A stretch of 64,000 nt of DNA from the NCBI GenBank assembly GCA_037143795.1, contig JBAWXZ010000005.1, positions 124,001-188,000 of the forward strand. Direction: 5' to 3'. Made by a program: the position numbers and the translations under genes. The notes under the pieces are model-generated. The model was not told the DNA's origin, made no database searches, and was given only the letters and a program-made list of their open reading frames with translations. The first letter of the stretch is position 1; the number at the start of each line of letters is the position of its first letter. Below, piece after piece: positions 41,659 through 50,664 of this stretch. Origin of the DNA: Firm-13 sp037143795 (GTDB taxonomy: Bacteria > Bacillota > Clostridia > Saccharofermentanales > Saccharofermentanaceae).

Positions 41659-41889
41659 ATGAAAAGAATAATTGCAATTGAAGGTATGACCTGCGGACAT
41701 TGCCAGGCAAGAGTAGAAAAAGCCCTTAACTCCGTTGAAGGTGTGAAAGCTAAAGTTGACTTGAAGAAGAATTCTGCGACTGTCGAGGCCGACGGTACGG
41801 TATCGGATGATTTACTTAAAAAAACAGTTGAAGTAGCGGGGTATACCGTCACATCCATCGAAGAAAAGAAGGGATTTCTCGGCAGATAA
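41659..41889 (+). CDS. copZ: CopZ-like copper chaperone (HMA domain)
   Basis: 76 aa from ATG 41659 after GAGGAAGAAA. A single heavy-metal-associated domain: AIEGMTCGHCQARVEKAL has the MTCxxC copper site, and VEVAGYTVTSIEEKK is the end strand. Such proteins carry Cu(I) to P-type ATPases, none of which is seen in this window. A CsoR-like box in the promoter supports copper control. A histidine precedes the second cysteine (CGHC), a variant also seen in other chaperones. Confidence 0.87.
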   Translation: MKRIIAIEGMTCGHCQARVEKALNSVEGVKAKVDLKKNSATVEADGTVSDDLLKKTVEVAGYTVTSIEEKKGFLGR

Positions 41890-41917
41890 TATCTGATCCG
41901 GGACGGAAATCAATTGA

Positions 41918-42799
41918 ATGGATAAAATAAGGTCCGTAAATATTGCCTATTTTACAGGAACAGGCGGTACGCGCAAAGCGGCAGTGTATTTTGCTGAGTC
42001 GTGCAGGAACAGAGGCCTTTCCGTCGAAGTTATTCAGATTCGGGCAGGATCCCGGATGCCCGCAAAGGCTGATCTGCTGGTTCTTTTTTACGCTGTTTAT
42101 GCCTTCAGTTCACCGGGGCCTGTTTATCCGTGGATCGCCTCTCTTCCTGACGGCGAAGGTGCGCCGGCAGCGGTTGTCTCCGTATCCGGAGGAGGAGAGG
42201 AATCCCCCAACACTGCCTGCCGTACAGGTGCGATCCGCCGCCTGCAGCGCAAGGGGTATTCTGTTCATTATGAAGACATGCTGATCATGCCCTCAAATGC
42301 AATTGCCGCTACAGAGGAGGCAATATCAATTGAACTAATGCGAATCCTTCCATCAAAGGTTGATGCGATTGCGGAGCATATCTTTGCAGGCCAAATACGC
42401 CGGACGAAGCCGGCGTTTTTTGACCGTGCATTTTCAGTGGGTGGTCGTATGGAAATATATGGTGCCCGCCTTTTCGGAAGACATATCCGTGCTGCAGAAA
42501 GCTGTAATGGCTGTGAGTGGTGTGCCAAAGGATGCCCGACAGGAAATATTATGATGAAGGAAGGCCGCCCGGTCTTTGGCAAAAAATGCATACTTTGTAC
42601 GCGCTGTATGTATGGCTGCCCGCAAAAATCATTATCGCCGGCATTTTTCAAGTCATTCCTCTTAAAGGATGGATTCAGCATCCCTGAACTTGAAAAAAAG
42701 CTTGCGGTTACGCCGCCCGTGTCAGTTTCGGAACTGCCTGTGAGCGGTCTTTCAAAAGCAATTGAGGATTATTTGAAAAACATCAGAAGCGAAATCTGA
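41918..42799 (+). CDS. EFR1-type flavodoxin-like/ferredoxin protein
   Basis: 293 aa. The first part (about residues 5-150) is flavodoxin-like, with the FMN phosphate loop YFTGTGGTRKA. Near residue 200-245 two 4Fe-4S motifs follow, CNGCEWCAKGCP and CILCTRCMYGCP. This join of flavodoxin fold and bacterial ferredoxin is typical of the EFR1 family of anaerobes, a probable electron carrier. It starts 28 nt behind the copper chaperone gene, and no redox partner is evident. Confidence 0.87.
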   Translation: MDKIRSVNIAYFTGTGGTRKAAVYFAESCRNRGLSVEVIQIRAGSRMPAKADLLVLFYAVYAFSSPGPVYPWIASLPDGEGAPAAVVSVSGGGEESPNTACRTGAIRRLQRKGYSVHYEDMLIMPSNAIAATEEAISIELMRILPSKVDAIAEHIFAGQIRRTKPAFFDRAFSVGGRMEIYGARLFGRHIRAAESCNGCEWCAKGCPTGNIMMKEGRPVFGKKCILCTRCMYGCPQKSLSPAFFKSFLLKDGFSIPELEKKLAVTPPVSVSELPVSGLSKAIEDYLKNIRSEI

Positions 42800-42847
42800 A
42801 TCAGGTCATCAGTACGGATCAGATGGCTCGGAAGTGACATGACTCTG

Positions 42848-43576
42848 TCAGGGATTCGGATCTGTCCAAAGAAGATCGTTCTGAATTGTATTGCTGGTTT
42901 TTGCAGTGATGCGTTTCTTGATTTCTTCAGCAGTGATTTCAAGGTGCCGGCGCATAAACAGTGATGCCAGTTGTGCGTCGCCTTCCTTAATATATTTCAA
43001 AATCAAAGGGTGGTATTCAAGTGCAATATGCGGTCCCAGAAACTGGTACAGGTATTGCTGGTGCTTAATAAGATAGTCGGCGACAAAATTATTGATTTTC
43101 AAAATGAAAGGGTTTTTTGTGCCTTCTGCAATTATGCGGTGAAATTCAAAATCGTAAAGGAAAAATTTTTCGGGATCGTTGATAGATTCGAGCATTTTTT
43201 GATAGCAACGGTCTAAATCGGCAATATCTTCAGCGGTTGCACTTTCCAGAAAATATACTACATTGGATGAATCAAACTGGATGCGGAAACGGATAATATT
43301 ATATAAGTCACTGTCAGTCAGCGTATATGTCGGCACGGTTAATAAGGCTATCAGATTGGTATCCAGGACATATGTGCCGGAACCCTGAACCTTACGGACT
43401 ACGGATAGTGTAACAAGTTTGTCAATTGCCTGCCGGACGGCAACGCGGCTGATGCCCAAATCCTGCGACAGTTTTTGCTCTGTCCAGATTCGGTCATTTG
43501 GTTTCCATTCTTTGCTCCTGATTTTTTCACATATGAAATCGTAAACGATTTTTGTGGCGTTATTTTGATAAGCCAT
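42848..43576 (-). CDS. GntR-family regulator with FCD domain
   Basis: 242 aa from ATG 43576, set by AGGTGG (43585-43590). The GntR winged helix covers about residues 8-75 (WTEQKLSQDLGISRVAVRQAIDKL), and an all-helical FCD ligand domain about 85-215, with metal-binding residues in FLYDFEFHRIIAEG and RRHLEITAEEI. FadR-type regulators of this class answer to sugar acids and keto acids. It ends the leftward operon of keto-acid genes and is the likely regulator of the island. Confidence 0.88.
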   Translation of the reverse strand: MAYQNNATKIVYDFICEKIRSKEWKPNDRIWTEQKLSQDLGISRVAVRQAIDKLVTLSVVRKVQGSGTYVLDTNLIALLTVPTYTLTDSDLYNIIRFRIQFDSSNVVYFLESATAEDIADLDRCYQKMLESINDPEKFFLYDFEFHRIIAEGTKNPFILKINNFVADYLIKHQQYLYQFLGPHIALEYHPLILKYIKEGDAQLASLFMRRHLEITAEEIKKRITAKTSNTIQNDLLWTDPNP

Positions 43577-43740
43577 AAAGATACCACCTGTACTTTTCTT
43601 TTTGTAATATGAATCCGAAAAAGCGGTCTTAATAGAAAACACAAATCAATGCAAAGAACATCGAATTTTTTATTATTATAGCACAAAGAGATGAATGCTA
43701 TTATGCCGCAGCCGGATTCCCGGCGATATCGGGAACAGGA

Positions 43741-44376
43741 TTAAAATTCAATAGCCAGCGCCCTGACCGGAAATCCGTCTGCCTCGGCAAGAGGGATAGG
43801 TGCGGCGCTGAAGAAAACGATATCGGAGGGCAGTGACGACAGATTGGTCAGAGATTCTATAATAGCAGTGCCGTTGGACAGGAATGTTTTATGGACTTCA
43901 ATATACTTTTCCGGATTCAGGGACGGAGCCTCAACACCGATCAATTCAAGGCCCAGTGATACGAGCCAGTCAGCCAGCTCTTCTGTGATGATGGGGTAAT
44001 CCGTATAGAATTCAGGTTCTCCTGCATAATTAGACCAGTTGGTGTGAAGCAGGAGCTTTTTGTACTTCCGGATTCTGTCTTCGTATGGCAGTAAGTCTGA
44101 CACGTCAATTTTGTCAAAAGCCTGTTTCTGCGTGCAGTCAGCAACAACAGTATACCCAATATACTTTTCCAGGGGTACTGCGTCCAGACAGCTGCCCTCC
44201 TCTAAAAAATGGCGCGGCGCGTCGGTATGCGTTCCTGCGTGGCTGTTGATTGAAGCAATCCCGAGATTGTAATGGTCCTTTTCGATGGTGTGCGACAGAT
44301 TGTAATCCATTTCCGGCGTACCCGGAAAAACGGAACCGTGAACTGACAGCCGAAGTGTCAAATCATAAATCTTCAT
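43741..44376 (-). CDS. Cyclase-family metal hydrolase (PF04199)
   Basis: 211 aa after AGGAGG. Metal motif HAGTHTDAPRHFL (about residues 46-58) with a first aspartate in YDLTLRLS and an active-site region around GVEAPSLNPE. The family includes kynurenine formamidase and isatin hydrolase, which open amide or lactam rings. In this sugar-acid operon a lactonase-type step is a plausible role, but the sequence cannot show it. It is followed by the GntR regulator, and preceded by the KDPG-aldolase-type gene. Confidence 0.83.
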   Translation of the reverse strand: MKIYDLTLRLSVHGSVFPGTPEMDYNLSHTIEKDHYNLGIASINSHAGTHTDAPRHFLEEGSCLDAVPLEKYIGYTVVADCTQKQAFDKIDVSDLLPYEDRIRKYKKLLLHTNWSNYAGEPEFYTDYPIITEELADWLVSLGLELIGVEAPSLNPEKYIEVHKTFLSNGTAIIESLTNLSSLPSDIVFFSAAPIPLAEADGFPVRALAIEF

Positions 44377-44392
44377 GTGTAGGATCCTCCTG

Positions 44393-45040
44393 TTATATCA
44401 GCTTGCTGCAGAATTCTCTTGCCCGTCTGGTTATTTCTTCGAATTTCCCGCTTCCGGTCAGTTTTGCACTTACCAGATTACCACCGATGCCGACGCATTT
44501 TACACCGGCAGCTAAAAATTCGCACATATTGTCGACGGTCACTCCGCCGACTGCGGCCATCGGGATATGTGACAGGGGCGCGAAAACCGATTTTATATAA
44601 CCTGCGCCTAAATCACCGGCAGGAAAAACTTTCACGATGTCAGCTCCCATATTACGCGCAGCAACTATTTCGGTTGGCGAAAAAGCGCCTGGCATCGAGA
44701 TTTTCCCGAGCTTTTTTGTGCGTAAAATGACTGATTCATCCGTGTTTGGTGAAATAATATATTCTGCACCGGCACGGACTGCGTCTTCGACGGACTTGAC
44801 ATCCAGGACTGTACCGGCGCCAAGATTGATTCTGCTGCCAAATTTAGCTGAAACAATCTGCAGGTTCTGCAGTGTAGTATTGTAGCCTTCATCACAACTG
44901 TAATCGAACGTTATTTCCACATTCCGGATGCCGCCCGCAAGAAGTGATTCCATTGTGTCGGCAATGTGTTCGGTCCGGACACCCCGGACAATGGCGATTA
45001 TTTTATCAGATAGAATTGAATCGTAGACTTCCTTGTTCAT
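44393..45040 (-). CDS. KDPG/KDPGal aldolase-family protein
   Basis: 215 aa from ATG 45040 with AGGTGA (45047-45052) as the ribosome site; a GTG at 45049 would directly abut the previous stop. TIM barrel of the KDPG aldolase family: the base glutamate is in RNVEITFDY and the Schiff-base lysine in GADIVKVFPAGDLG. It cleaves 2-keto-3-deoxy-6-phospho sugar acids to pyruvate and glyceraldehyde-3-phosphate. Both a KDGal kinase and a KDG kinase are nearby to make the substrate. Confidence 0.9.
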   Translation of the reverse strand: MNKEVYDSILSDKIIAIVRGVRTEHIADTMESLLAGGIRNVEITFDYSCDEGYNTTLQNLQIVSAKFGSRINLGAGTVLDVKSVEDAVRAGAEYIISPNTDESVILRTKKLGKISMPGAFSPTEIVAARNMGADIVKVFPAGDLGAGYIKSVFAPLSHIPMAAVGGVTVDNMCEFLAAGVKCVGIGGNLVSAKLTGSGKFEEITRRAREFCSKLI

Positions 45041-45049
45041 ATAAATCAC

Positions 45050-45727
45050 CTATATCCTTCCGAATTTAGCCAGCAGCTGTTCAAATGTCGCTCCGTTCAA
45101 AATTTCCTTTCGGGATGCTATTTCCAGGTCGGCCTGCCTGCGTGCTTTTATATAGACACTCTCGAGATCAGCATATGGGACGACAGAAACGCCGATTTCG
45201 TCGGCAATAATCAAGTCCCCCGGGTTTACAATAATTCCGCCGCAAACTATGGGAGTATTGATTTCGATTGGCTCTTTTCTGCCGGAAGTGGCAGTATGGG
45301 CTGCCCGCGGTCCGGATACTTTGGCAGTGACCGGGAATCCGAGCATCCTTGCTTCGTCCGTATCACGGCAGCTGCCATCAATTACAGCGCCTGCAATGCC
45401 GCCGTTTCGCGCAAGTCCCGACATCAGTCCTCCCCAGATGGATGTTTCCATCTCGCCGAATGCATCGATTACGATGACGTCGCCAGGTTTTGCAACATTG
45501 AAAACTTCGAGGCAGTCAACAATATCGCCGGCTGTCAGCTTTACAGTTATGGCAGGTCCGATTATAACTTTGTCGGCTGCCTTGGGCTTCATGTAAGTGC
45601 GCATTGTGTTATCGCGTTCCATCGAATCACTGATAACGCAGGATAATGATAAGACGTCCGACATATCCCGGAACGGCTTGATTTTGGCTTCGTCGATTTC
45701 TGGTCTGGGTTCGATAATTTTTTTCAT
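45050..45727 (-). CDS. RraA/HMG-aldolase-family protein
   Basis: 225 aa. The RraA-like fold is clear: GDVIVIDAFGEMETSIWGGLMS, NGGIAGAVIDGSCRD with the Asp that binds metal in aldolase members, and TVKLTAGDIVDCLE. Members are 4-hydroxy-4-methyl-2-oxoglutarate or oxaloacetate lyases, or RNase E inhibitors. The retained Arg/Asp (GSCRDTDEAR) supports an enzyme. It sits between the dehydrogenase and the aldolase genes in a keto-acid operon, so it likely acts on a keto acid. Confidence 0.87.
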   Translation of the reverse strand: MKKIIEPRPEIDEAKIKPFRDMSDVLSLSCVISDSMERDNTMRTYMKPKAADKVIIGPAITVKLTAGDIVDCLEVFNVAKPGDVIVIDAFGEMETSIWGGLMSGLARNGGIAGAVIDGSCRDTDEARMLGFPVTAKVSGPRAAHTATSGRKEPIEINTPIVCGGIIVNPGDLIIADEIGVSVVPYADLESVYIKARRQADLEIASRKEILNGATFEQLLAKFGRI

Positions 45728-45745
45728 TGATTTGCTCCTTATATC

Positions 45746-46735
45746 CTATATCGATCTCGGTCTGACGATGTCAGCCGGCTTTTGGCCGAGTAAAACGGCT
45801 TTTACATTGTTCGATGCAACGTGACGGCATTCCTCCAGGGATTGCTTGCTGCAATATGCTGTGTGCGGAGTGAAAAAACAATTATCCAGGGAAAACAGCG
45901 GATTGTTGTCGGGACTCCAGTTTTTGGATTTCATCGGCTCTTCTTCAGGATCGTCAAGGGCTGCGGCTACAATCCATCCTTCTTTCAAAGCTGTGTATAA
46001 AGCTTTGTTATCGATGCATTTCCCTCTCGAGACGCCGACAAGGTAGGATTCATTGTTCATAAGCTTCAACATTTCTGCGTTCACGATGTGATGTGTTTCT
46101 GCCGTATAAGGACAAAGCACGCAAACTACATTTGAAGTGGCGAACAGTTCCGCGGCTGTTACTTTAACAACACCGTGGCTTCGCATACAACCTTCTGAGA
46201 CATATGGATCGGAACTGACGATATCAAATCCAAAGGCATGCAGTTTTCCGGCAAGATTCTGTGCAATACGCCCGAACCCGAGCAATCCGAATCGGGCACC
46301 TCTGAATCTGGGCAATGGTGCACGCCAATCCTGCCACTGATAACTTCCTTCATGAATTTTCTGATTATAAAACGGTAGATTCCGCATCAGCATGAATGCA
46401 TCGCTTATGGCGTGATCGGCTACCTCATCAAGACAATAGTCCGGCACATTGGTAACGAGTATCCCATGCTCCTGTGCGGCTGCAACATCAACAATATCGA
46501 CACCGATACCGTATCGGGCGATTACTTTACAATTCTTCAGTTGATCAATGACATTTCTGGTTATACGGGCGTATTGCTGAAGGATCGCGTCCGCGTCGGC
46601 GGCAAGTTCCCCGAGATTTTCCCCTGAATTGCAGCTTAGTCCGATTACCTCGGCCCCTATTGGTTCAAGGATACTTTTTTCAATTGATAAGTCAGGATAG
46701 TCAAAATCACTGACATATACTTTGAATTTCGACAT
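45746..46735 (-). CDS. D-isomer 2-hydroxyacid dehydrogenase
   Basis: 329 aa, first gene of the leftward operon. The NAD fold shows FGLLGFGRIAQNLAGKLHAFG; the catalytic Arg is in LVGVSRGKCIDN, Glu in ALDDPEEEP and His in FFTPHTAYCS. It belongs to the C-terminal binding protein-like branch. It interconverts a 2-keto acid and its D-2-hydroxy acid; the natural compound is probably a sugar acid of this island. AAAGAGGT is its ribosome site. Confidence 0.92.
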   Translation of the reverse strand: MSKFKVYVSDFDYPDLSIEKSILEPIGAEVIGLSCNSGENLGELAADADAILQQYARITRNVIDQLKNCKVIARYGIGVDIVDVAAAQEHGILVTNVPDYCLDEVADHAISDAFMLMRNLPFYNQKIHEGSYQWQDWRAPLPRFRGARFGLLGFGRIAQNLAGKLHAFGFDIVSSDPYVSEGCMRSHGVVKVTAAELFATSNVVCVLCPYTAETHHIVNAEMLKLMNNESYLVGVSRGKCIDNKALYTALKEGWIVAAALDDPEEEPMKSKNWSPDNNPLFSLDNCFFTPHTAYCSKQSLEECRHVASNNVKAVLLGQKPADIVRPRSI

Positions 46736-46788
46736 ACTATTTACCTCTTTTCTGTTTTGTGCTCCTGATATCCTAATTTGTATTATGA

Positions 46789-46817
46789 ATTTTAACCTCT
46801 GGAACGATAGGTGTCAA
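46789..46817 (-). promoter_or_regulatory. Promoter of the leftward keto-acid operon
   Basis: Read leftward, TTGACA (46812-46817) and TAAAAT (46789-46794) are exactly 17 nt apart, nearly perfect sigma-A boxes. Transcription would begin about 50 nt before the dehydrogenase ATG at 46735. Confidence 0.8.
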
Positions 46818-46821
46818 TGGG

Positions 46822-46969
46822 TTTGTACAAAAAGTACACAAATTATCAAATATTTAAGAAAAATGCAGCAAATAGCATAAAATATTTTGCTAATAGGTAA
46901 GATGAATGGTGGATGAATTTAAGATGAATATATGCAAAGTGTACAATAAAAACAAATATTGTTATGCAT
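46822..46969. promoter_or_regulatory. Operator-like dyads in the 404-bp divergent region
   Basis: TTTGTAC-AAAAA-GTACACA (from 46822) lies just upstream of the leftward -35 box. A second dyad runs from ATGCA (46932-46936) to TGCAT (46965-46969) with inner ACAATA/TATTGT (46943-46948/46957-46962) and includes GTGTACAA, which echoes the first site. Both could bind the GntR/FCD or IclR regulator of the island. The gap 46736-47139 holds no gene that I can support; it is control DNA. Confidence 0.5.
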
Positions 46970-47031
46970 TTTGACTGCACCTTTGGTTATATTTAACGAA
47001 TATTTTGTCCTTTATTTGTTCCATATGTCAA

Positions 47032-47060
47032 TTGATAAGACAACTTGCGGGGCATACAAT
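47032..47060 (+). promoter_or_regulatory. Promoter of the KDGal kinase/transport genes
   Basis: TTGATA (47032-47037) and TACAAT (47055-47060) are 17 nt apart. The start of transcription would be near 47067, about 73 nt before ATG 47140. TGTC/GACA half-sites flank the -35 box (47026-47029/47039-47042). Confidence 0.75.
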
Positions 47061-47139
47061 CGTTTCGTAAGCACGAATGCCTTTCGTATATAGGAAAGTG
47101 CGGTTGTTTTGGAATAATACAAACCGCTGAGGAGACATA

Positions 47140-48138
47140 ATGTTTGTTGCAACAATTGATACGGGAACAACGAATACCAGGGTAACCATTTGGAAAGATG
47201 CAAGCCCTGAATACACGGCGCATCGTCCGGCCGGGGTCAGAATGACATCAATTAACCGAAGTAATAACGCGTTGGTTCAGGCAGTTCGCGAGGCTTTGGC
47301 AGAATCCGTTGCAAATGTTGGAATAACCGAGGCGGATCTGAAAGCTATTCTGGCAAGCGGAATGATTACATCAGATTTAGGTATATTTGAAGTGCCGCAT
47401 GTTGTTGCGCCTGTATCAGAAGCAGACCTTGCCGGACAGATCGTCAAAGCTCTCATTCCGGAAGTCAGCGAATCATCCCCGATATATTTCATTCCCGGAA
47501 TAAAAAATCGTGTGAATAATCTCTCCGCAGTAAATTGTGAGGAAATGGACATTATGCGGGGGGAAGAAACCGAAGCCTTCGGAATAATTGCCAGGGAATC
47601 CCTACAGGGTCCGGCAATACTGGTCCTGCCAGGTTCACATACGAAATTTATTTACTTCAATGCGCATAATCAGATTGAAGGCTGCATGACAACTTTGGCA
47701 GGAGAGATGCTGATGCAGCTGACCGAAGCGACTATTCTTACCGACTCGTTAAATGCGGAGTATGCGGAAGCCATAGATGAAAAATGGATTATCGACGGAG
47801 CTGAATCGGCAAAGAAAGTCGGGCTTAACAGGACAGCTTCCCTCATACGCATTCTTGACCTGTTTACTGATGCATCACTTAAACAAAGGGCGAATTTCCT
47901 GCTTGGAGCTGTTGTTCAGACAGATATCACAGCACTTCTGAACAGCAGTATTTTTCATCTGAAGTGTGGAAGCCGCATTCTTGTTTGCTCAAATTCAGTA
48001 TTTTCTGCAGCCATGTTTCATATTTTGAAGAATACTCCCGTACTTACAGGAAAGATCACACAGATCTCACCCGGAGCAGCACAGAATCTTGCGGGATACG
48101 GTGCTATTCATCTGGCACAAAAAGCGGGAATTATTTAA
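47140..48138 (+). CDS. dgoK: 2-dehydro-3-deoxygalactonokinase
   Basis: 332 aa. The ATPase-fold start ATIDTGTTNTRVTIW and blocks SGMITSDLGIFEVPH, FIPGIKNRVNN, MRGEETEAFG and VLPGSHTKFIYF match the DgoK family, which phosphorylates 2-keto-3-deoxygalactonate at O6. The product is cleaved by the KDPG-type aldolase coded in the divergent operon. It is the first gene of the rightward series, 22 nt before the importer ATPase. Confidence 0.9.
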   Translation: MFVATIDTGTTNTRVTIWKDASPEYTAHRPAGVRMTSINRSNNALVQAVREALAESVANVGITEADLKAILASGMITSDLGIFEVPHVVAPVSEADLAGQIVKALIPEVSESSPIYFIPGIKNRVNNLSAVNCEEMDIMRGEETEAFGIIARESLQGPAILVLPGSHTKFIYFNAHNQIEGCMTTLAGEMLMQLTEATILTDSLNAEYAEAIDEKWIIDGAESAKKVGLNRTASLIRILDLFTDASLKQRANFLLGAVVQTDITALLNSSIFHLKCGSRILVCSNSVFSAAMFHILKNTPVLTGKITQISPGAAQNLAGYGAIHLAQKAGII

Positions 48139-48160
48139 AGTTTAAAAGGAGGCTTTTCAA

Positions 48161-49666
48161 TTGGAAGAAGTATTACGTGTTGAAAATATCATAAAAGCCT
48201 TTCCCGGTGTACTCGCCGTGAACGATGTCAGTTTTACGCTGAACAGGGGGGAGGTTATTGCCCTTCTTGGTGAAAATGGAGCCGGAAAATCGACTCTCAC
48301 CAAAATAATCTGCGGTGCCCTGAAACCTGATTCCGGCGAGATTTACGTCAACGGTGGGAAAGTAAGATTTGAATCAGCAAATGACGCCATGAAAAAAGGT
48401 ATCGGAATGGTCTATCAGGAATTATCCATGGTAGGGAATATGACGGTTGCAGAGAATATTTTCATGAACAGACAGCCAGTCAACCGTCTTGGCAGTATTC
48501 GCTGGAATCAGCTTTATCAGGATACGGCACGACTGCTTGCCAAATTTAAAATTGAAATTAATCCGAAAACCCTTATGAAGAACCTTTCGGTGGGAACACA
48601 GCAGTTGATTGAAATCCTTAAAGCAATTTCCATGAACCCGGGAATAATTATCCTGGATGAACCGACCAGCTCCTTGACGGAAACAGAAACGAAATTGATG
48701 TTTCAGACAATTCGAATGCTTAAGACGGAAGGTCATTCCTTCATTTATATATCACATAAGCTATCTGAGATTTTTCAAATATCGGATCGGGTTATTGTAA
48801 TGCGGGACGGGTGTTATGTTGGAGGACGTACGACGAGCGATACGGACGAAAACGAAATCATCAAAATGATGGTCGGACGGGAAATTACGGATATATACGG
48901 ACACCCGCAAAGCAAAGTGAACACTGCTGATGAATATAGCTTCGAGGTCAAAGATCTGTCAGCCGGTAATTTATATCATTCAATTTCCTTTGGTGTTAGA
49001 AAAGGTGAAATTCTGGGTGTTTCCGGTCTGATCGGCGCAGGGCGATCCGAACTTGCACTAGGTATTATCGGTGCGCATAAACGAGACAGCGGAAAAATCT
49101 TTCTTAACACAAGGGAATTGAAAATCAACTCTCCAAAGGATGCTAAAAAGAATAAAATCTCATATCTTACGGAAGACCGTAAAAAAATGGGGCTCTATCT
49201 GGGATTTTCAATAAAAAATAATATGGCCGCAACTCAATTGGAACGCCTGTCGTCCGGCTGGCGGCTGAATAATAGTCTGTTAAAGGCACACGCAATAAAT
49301 GAAAGCAGGAAATATGCAATAGCCACGCCCAGCGTGGAGCAGCTTGTCGGCAAGCTGTCAGGCGGCAATCAGCAGAAATGCCTGTTGTCCATGTGTCTTG
49401 CGGCCGAACCGGATGTTGTCATTTTCGATGAGCCGACCAGGGGTGTTGATGTCGGGGCAAAATCGGAAATCTATAAAATTATTCGAAACTATGCAGCCCT
49501 TGGCAAGTGCGTGATTCTGATTTCTTCAGAACTTCCGGAATTGCTTGGTGTGAGTGACAGGATTCTGGTTCTTTATCATGGACGGATTACAGGCGAAGTA
49601 AAAAAAGATGCATTTGACGAAGAATTAATTATGCAGTACGCAACGAATACAAAACAGGCGATATAA
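48161..49666 (+). CDS. Sugar ABC importer 1, double ATPase (RbsA/MglA type)
   Basis: 501 aa from TTG 48161 after AAAGGAGG. Two nucleotide-binding domains, the usual layout of ribose/galactose-type importers. First domain: LLGENGAGKSTL, LSVGTQQLIEI, IILDEPTSS. Second domain: GLIGAGRSELALG as a degenerate Walker A, LSGGNQQKCLLS and VIFDEPTRGVDVGA. It drives uptake through the permease coded 10 nt downstream. Confidence 0.95.
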   Translation: MEEVLRVENIIKAFPGVLAVNDVSFTLNRGEVIALLGENGAGKSTLTKIICGALKPDSGEIYVNGGKVRFESANDAMKKGIGMVYQELSMVGNMTVAENIFMNRQPVNRLGSIRWNQLYQDTARLLAKFKIEINPKTLMKNLSVGTQQLIEILKAISMNPGIIILDEPTSSLTETETKLMFQTIRMLKTEGHSFIYISHKLSEIFQISDRVIVMRDGCYVGGRTTSDTDENEIIKMMVGREITDIYGHPQSKVNTADEYSFEVKDLSAGNLYHSISFGVRKGEILGVSGLIGAGRSELALGIIGAHKRDSGKIFLNTRELKINSPKDAKKNKISYLTEDRKKMGLYLGFSIKNNMAATQLERLSSGWRLNNSLLKAHAINESRKYAIATPSVEQLVGKLSGGNQQKCLLSMCLAAEPDVVIFDEPTRGVDVGAKSEIYKIIRNYAALGKCVILISSELPELLGVSDRILVLYHGRITGEVKKDAFDEELIMQYATNTKQAI

Positions 49667-49676
49667 GGAGACATAT

Positions 49677-50651
49677 ATGAAAGGTTTCTACAGGCAAATG
49701 AAAGTGGCACTGGCCCAGCGGGAGTTGATTTTAACACTGGTTATTCTTGTACTGACAGGTGTTATTTCGCTGTTTTCAAAGTATTTCCTGACCTCGGCAA
49801 ACATTCTTTCTATGTTCACTGCACTTACCGTTGAAGGAATTATCGTAATCGGCATGACACTGCTCCTGATTATAGGAGGCCTTGATCTTTCGGTGGGTGC
49901 GGTTATGGCATTTACCGGAGTATTGACTGCAATGATGATCAAATCCGGCATTCCGATTGCATTGTCTATAATATTGGCACTGCTTGCAGCGCTGGTGATC
50001 GGAGCAGTAAATGGCCTGCTGATTGCAAAAGCAAAGCTTAATTCATTCATAACGACGCTTGGCATGATGATGGCGGTAAAGGGCCTGATGCTGGTTCTTT
50101 CAAACGGAAAAGCGGTGCCGAATATGCCTGCAGGCTTCAAGATGATCGGTCAAAGCAGGATTCTCGGATTGCAGCTGCCGATTGTTATCATGATTATACT
50201 GGTTGTCGGCATGGATTTATTTGTCAGGAATTCACGTATTATGAGACGCAATTATTACGTCGGAAATAATGAACTGTCGGCAAAATTGAATGGTATTAAT
50301 GTAAATGCAGTTAAAATTGCAACTTATTGCCTTTCTGCCTTTTTTGCAGGAATCGCCGGTGTTCTGATAACCGCAAGATTCGGATCTGCATCCGTTACTT
50401 TAGGCGATAACACAGCTATGAACGTCATTACGGCAGCCATCATCGGCGGCGCCAGCCTTAACGGCGGCCAGGGCACGATACTCGGTGCATTTTTAGGTGC
50501 AACGTTCATGCAGCTGATCTCAACATCCCTTAATATGCTCGGTGTAAATATGTATTGGCAGAACTTTGCAACCGGCGCCATTCTGATCATTGCGATTTTG
50601 ATAGATGCAATAAATGAAAGCAGAAAAGCCGGAAAAAAATCAATTTCCTGA
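49677..50651 (+). CDS. Sugar ABC importer 1, permease (RbsC type)
   Basis: 324 aa, about ten membrane helices. Family motifs are GGLDLSVGAVMAFTGVL, ANGLL-type VNGLLIAKAKLNSFITTLG and the cytosolic coupling region YVGNNELSAKLNGINVNAVK; AAIIGGASLNGGQG near the end is typical. Works with the ATPase before it and the binding protein at 51786. Confidence 0.95.
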   Translation: MKGFYRQMKVALAQRELILTLVILVLTGVISLFSKYFLTSANILSMFTALTVEGIIVIGMTLLLIIGGLDLSVGAVMAFTGVLTAMMIKSGIPIALSIILALLAALVIGAVNGLLIAKAKLNSFITTLGMMMAVKGLMLVLSNGKAVPNMPAGFKMIGQSRILGLQLPIVIMIILVVGMDLFVRNSRIMRRNYYVGNNELSAKLNGINVNAVKIATYCLSAFFAGIAGVLITARFGSASVTLGDNTAMNVITAAIIGGASLNGGQGTILGAFLGATFMQLISTSLNMLGVNMYWQNFATGAILIIAILIDAINESRKAGKKSIS

Positions 50652-50664
50652 CAAGGGGGACAGA

